Assembly (NCBI GenBank): GCA_903953455.1
Contig: CAJBJW010000043.1
Coordinates: forward strand, 1-5,799
Length of the DNA: 5,799 bases
From: an uncultured Pseudomonadota bacterium
Lineage (GTDB): Bacteria; Pseudomonadota; Gammaproteobacteria; Methylococcales; Methylomonadaceae
Direction: 5' to 3'
Below are positions 4,358-5,799 of this stretch, in pieces; the first letter of the stretch is position 1, and every line of letters starts with the position of its first letter. A program made the position numbers and the translations under genes. The notes under the pieces are model-generated. The model was given only the letters and a program-made list of their open reading frames with translations. It made no database searches and was not told the DNA's origin.

Positions 4358-5799
4358 ATGGATAATTTAGATAATTTACGCGACAAAATCCATGGACGTG
4401 ATTATCGCGCAAAGATTTCTACAAATTTACCAACTCGAAAATGGCTCCATAGCTGGCTGTTTGATACTGAAATTGAGGGAAATTATCAAAAAGATGTAGA
4501 GAATTGGATTGGAGCGCTCATTGTACTCAATTTAATTGCACTTCTTTTTGAGCATGTTCACAAAATATATGATCCAAATCAGCATCTATTTCATCTATTT
4601 GATATTTTTTCAGTTATTGTTTTTACATGCGAGTATTTATTACGCTTATATTTATCCCCCGAAGATTCTGAGTTTACGGGAAATGAAAAACATAACGCTT
4701 ACGTAAATTACATTAAAAGTCCATTTGCTATCGTTGATTTTTTTGCTGTGGCTCCTTTTTATATACAAGCATTCCTCCCCATTGATTTAAGAATTTTACG
4801 ATTTTTAAGACTACTGCGAATTTTAAAGTTATTTCGCGTATTGATTCCTTCCTACAAAGAATTTGTCGTCCTAAATCAAGGGCGTACTTTTCGTCAAAAA
4901 ATACACGCAATAATTTTTCCAAGCGAATTTGGCGGAAGTTTACAAGGGATTTTCGACAGTTTTATTGTTGTTTGGGTCATTATTTCTGTACTTTGCGTCA
5001 TTTTAGAATCCGTTTCACAAATTCGCTACATCCTCAATATTCAATTCATTATCATAGACGCTATTGCAGTCAGTATTTTTACCATCGAATATTGTTTGCG
5101 TCTTTATTGTTGCGTTGAAAATCCTCAATTTAGTCATCCGATTACAGGAAGATTAAAACAAGCAAAGACAACCTCATCTATTATAGATTTTTTAGCTATT
5201 CTCCCCTTCTTTTTAGAAGTTTTTTTACATCATTTACTTGACCTACGATTTTTGCGTGTTTTTCGCTTAATGCGCCTATTAAAATTAACACGCTACACTG
5301 GCGCCACATCGACATTAACTAAAGTTATTGCACGTGAATTACCTGTGATGTGTTCATCAGCTTTTATTATGTTATTGCTGGTGATTTTGACGGCAAGCTT
5401 AGGTTATTTATTTGAACACGAAGCGCAACCAGATAAATTTGAAAATATTCCACAATCCATTTACTGGGCTGTCATAACACTTGCCTCTGTTGGATACGGG
5501 GATATATCCCCGGTTACGTCATTAGGACGTTTCATGACTATCTTAATGTCGCTATTGGGAATTGGAATTTTTGCTATTCCTGCGGCGTTATTATCATCAG
5601 CATTTACCGATCAATTGCGTATTGAACGTGAAACACTTAAAAATTCGCTCTATGAAATATTAAGCGATGGTATTATTGACGAACAAGAAACAGCCTTTAT
5701 TGCTAAAGAAGCACAGCGTTTACATCTCAATGAAGATGAAGTGGCACGCTTAATTGATCGGGCAATTAAAGATCGTGAGTTACAGGATGATGTATCAAA
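4358..5799 (+). CDS. Voltage-gated K+ channel-like protein with two tandem voltage sensors (3' end outside window)
   Basis: 480 codons are visible with no stop. The start is fixed by an in-frame TAA at 4346-4348 and AAAGAGAA 3-10 nt upstream of the ATG. Sensor 1: S1 about 49-67, S2 78-99 (F89, E92), S3 121-140 (D127), S4 143-161 with R145, R148, R151, R154, K157, R160. No pore follows. Residues 176-200 resemble the usual N-terminus of a complete bacterial Kv channel. Sensor 2: S1 201-219, S2 229-250 (F241, E244), S3 273-290 (D277), S4 295-313 with R297, R300, R303, R306, K309, R312. Then come S5 (about 328-352), a pore loop with filter TLASVGYGD (374-382) and S6 (about 388-416). The charged cytoplasmic tail contains SDGIIDEQE (436-444) and is cut by the window edge. 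It probably passes K+ across the inner membrane as a tetramer. The extra sensor is the oddity; its role is unknown. Confidence 0.9.
   Translation, partial: MDNLDNLRDKIHGRDYRAKISTNLPTRKWLHSWLFDTEIEGNYQKDVENWIGALIVLNLIALLFEHVHKIYDPNQHLFHLFDIFSVIVFTCEYLLRLYLSPEDSEFTGNEKHNAYVNYIKSPFAIVDFFAVAPFYIQAFLPIDLRILRFLRLLRILKLFRVLIPSYKEFVVLNQGRTFRQKIHAIIFPSEFGGSLQGIFDSFIVVWVIISVLCVILESVSQIRYILNIQFIIIDAIAVSIFTIEYCLRLYCCVENPQFSHPITGRLKQAKTTSSIIDFLAILPFFLEVFLHHLLDLRFLRVFRLMRLLKLTRYTGATSTLTKVIARELPVMCSSAFIMLLLVILTASLGYLFEHEAQPDKFENIPQSIYWAVITLASVGYGDISPVTSLGRFMTILMSLLGIGIFAIPAALLSSAFTDQLRIERETLKNSLYEILSDGIIDEQETAFIAKEAQRLHLNEDEVARLIDRAIKDRELQDDVS
4445..5293 (+). repeat. Protein-level tandem duplication of the voltage-sensor domain
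   Basis: Residues 30-160 and 182-312 of the channel are two copies of one sensor unit. The pre-S1 helix and S1 align without gaps over 38 residues (30-67 against 182-219, for example LHSWLF against IHAIIF). S2 keeps the same 152-residue offset, S3 is offset 150, and S4 is offset 152 again, so only the S2-S3 and S3-S4 loops differ. DNA of the two S4 regions is strongly diverged, so this is not a recent copy: either an old internal duplication or fusion of two related sensors. Confidence 0.82.

Noticed and set aside
4728..4922. Minus-strand frame of 64 codons inside the channel gene
   Set aside because: It is antisense to the first S4 segment and the linker to the second sensor. The plus-strand reading frame is continuous and strongly domain-supported there.

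Overview
The window reads as chromosomal DNA from an AT-rich gammaproteobacterium. Codons mostly end in A or T, and the proteins look gammaproteobacterial: an NhaD-type transporter, a small exported SmbP-like protein and a Fur-box-like site. A relative of Legionella or Coxiella would fit, but that is an inference, because no marker gene is present. There is no tRNA, rRNA, CRISPR array, transposase or phage gene.

Layout, left to right. Positions 1-373 hold no convincing gene: two antisense open frames run off the left edge, followed by a good minus-strand terminator (332-354). Two minus-strand genes follow. The first is a 110-residue exported helical-repeat protein resembling the small metal-binding protein SmbP (374-706). 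The second is a 467-residue secreted-looking zinc metalloprotease with HEILHG and a later Met-turn-like segment (959-2362). A 439-bp divergent spacer (2363-2801) with a nine-C homopolymer separates these from two plus-strand membrane-protein genes. These are an NhaD-family Na+/H+ antiporter homologue (2802-4193) and a voltage-gated K+ channel-like protein (4358 to the right edge, incomplete).

The most notable object is the channel gene. It encodes two consecutive complete voltage-sensor domains (S1-S4, then S1-S4 again, register offset 152 residues, each S4 with six basic residues at every third position). These are followed by only one K+ pore (SVGYGD) and an acidic cytoplasmic tail. The first sensor has no pore of its own. 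The adjacent NhaD homologue is also unusual. In the first half of the protein, the polar residues of the SxxxDN and GD(I/V)TT motifs are replaced (D to N157, N to G158, D to G202), while the SxxxDN motif of the second half is kept.

Together the two plus-strand genes look like a monovalent-cation module: a modified Na+/H+ antiporter homologue next to a double-sensor K+ channel. A strong Fur-box-like sequence just before the channel suggests iron-linked control. The link between the two genes rests only on adjacency and shared orientation.
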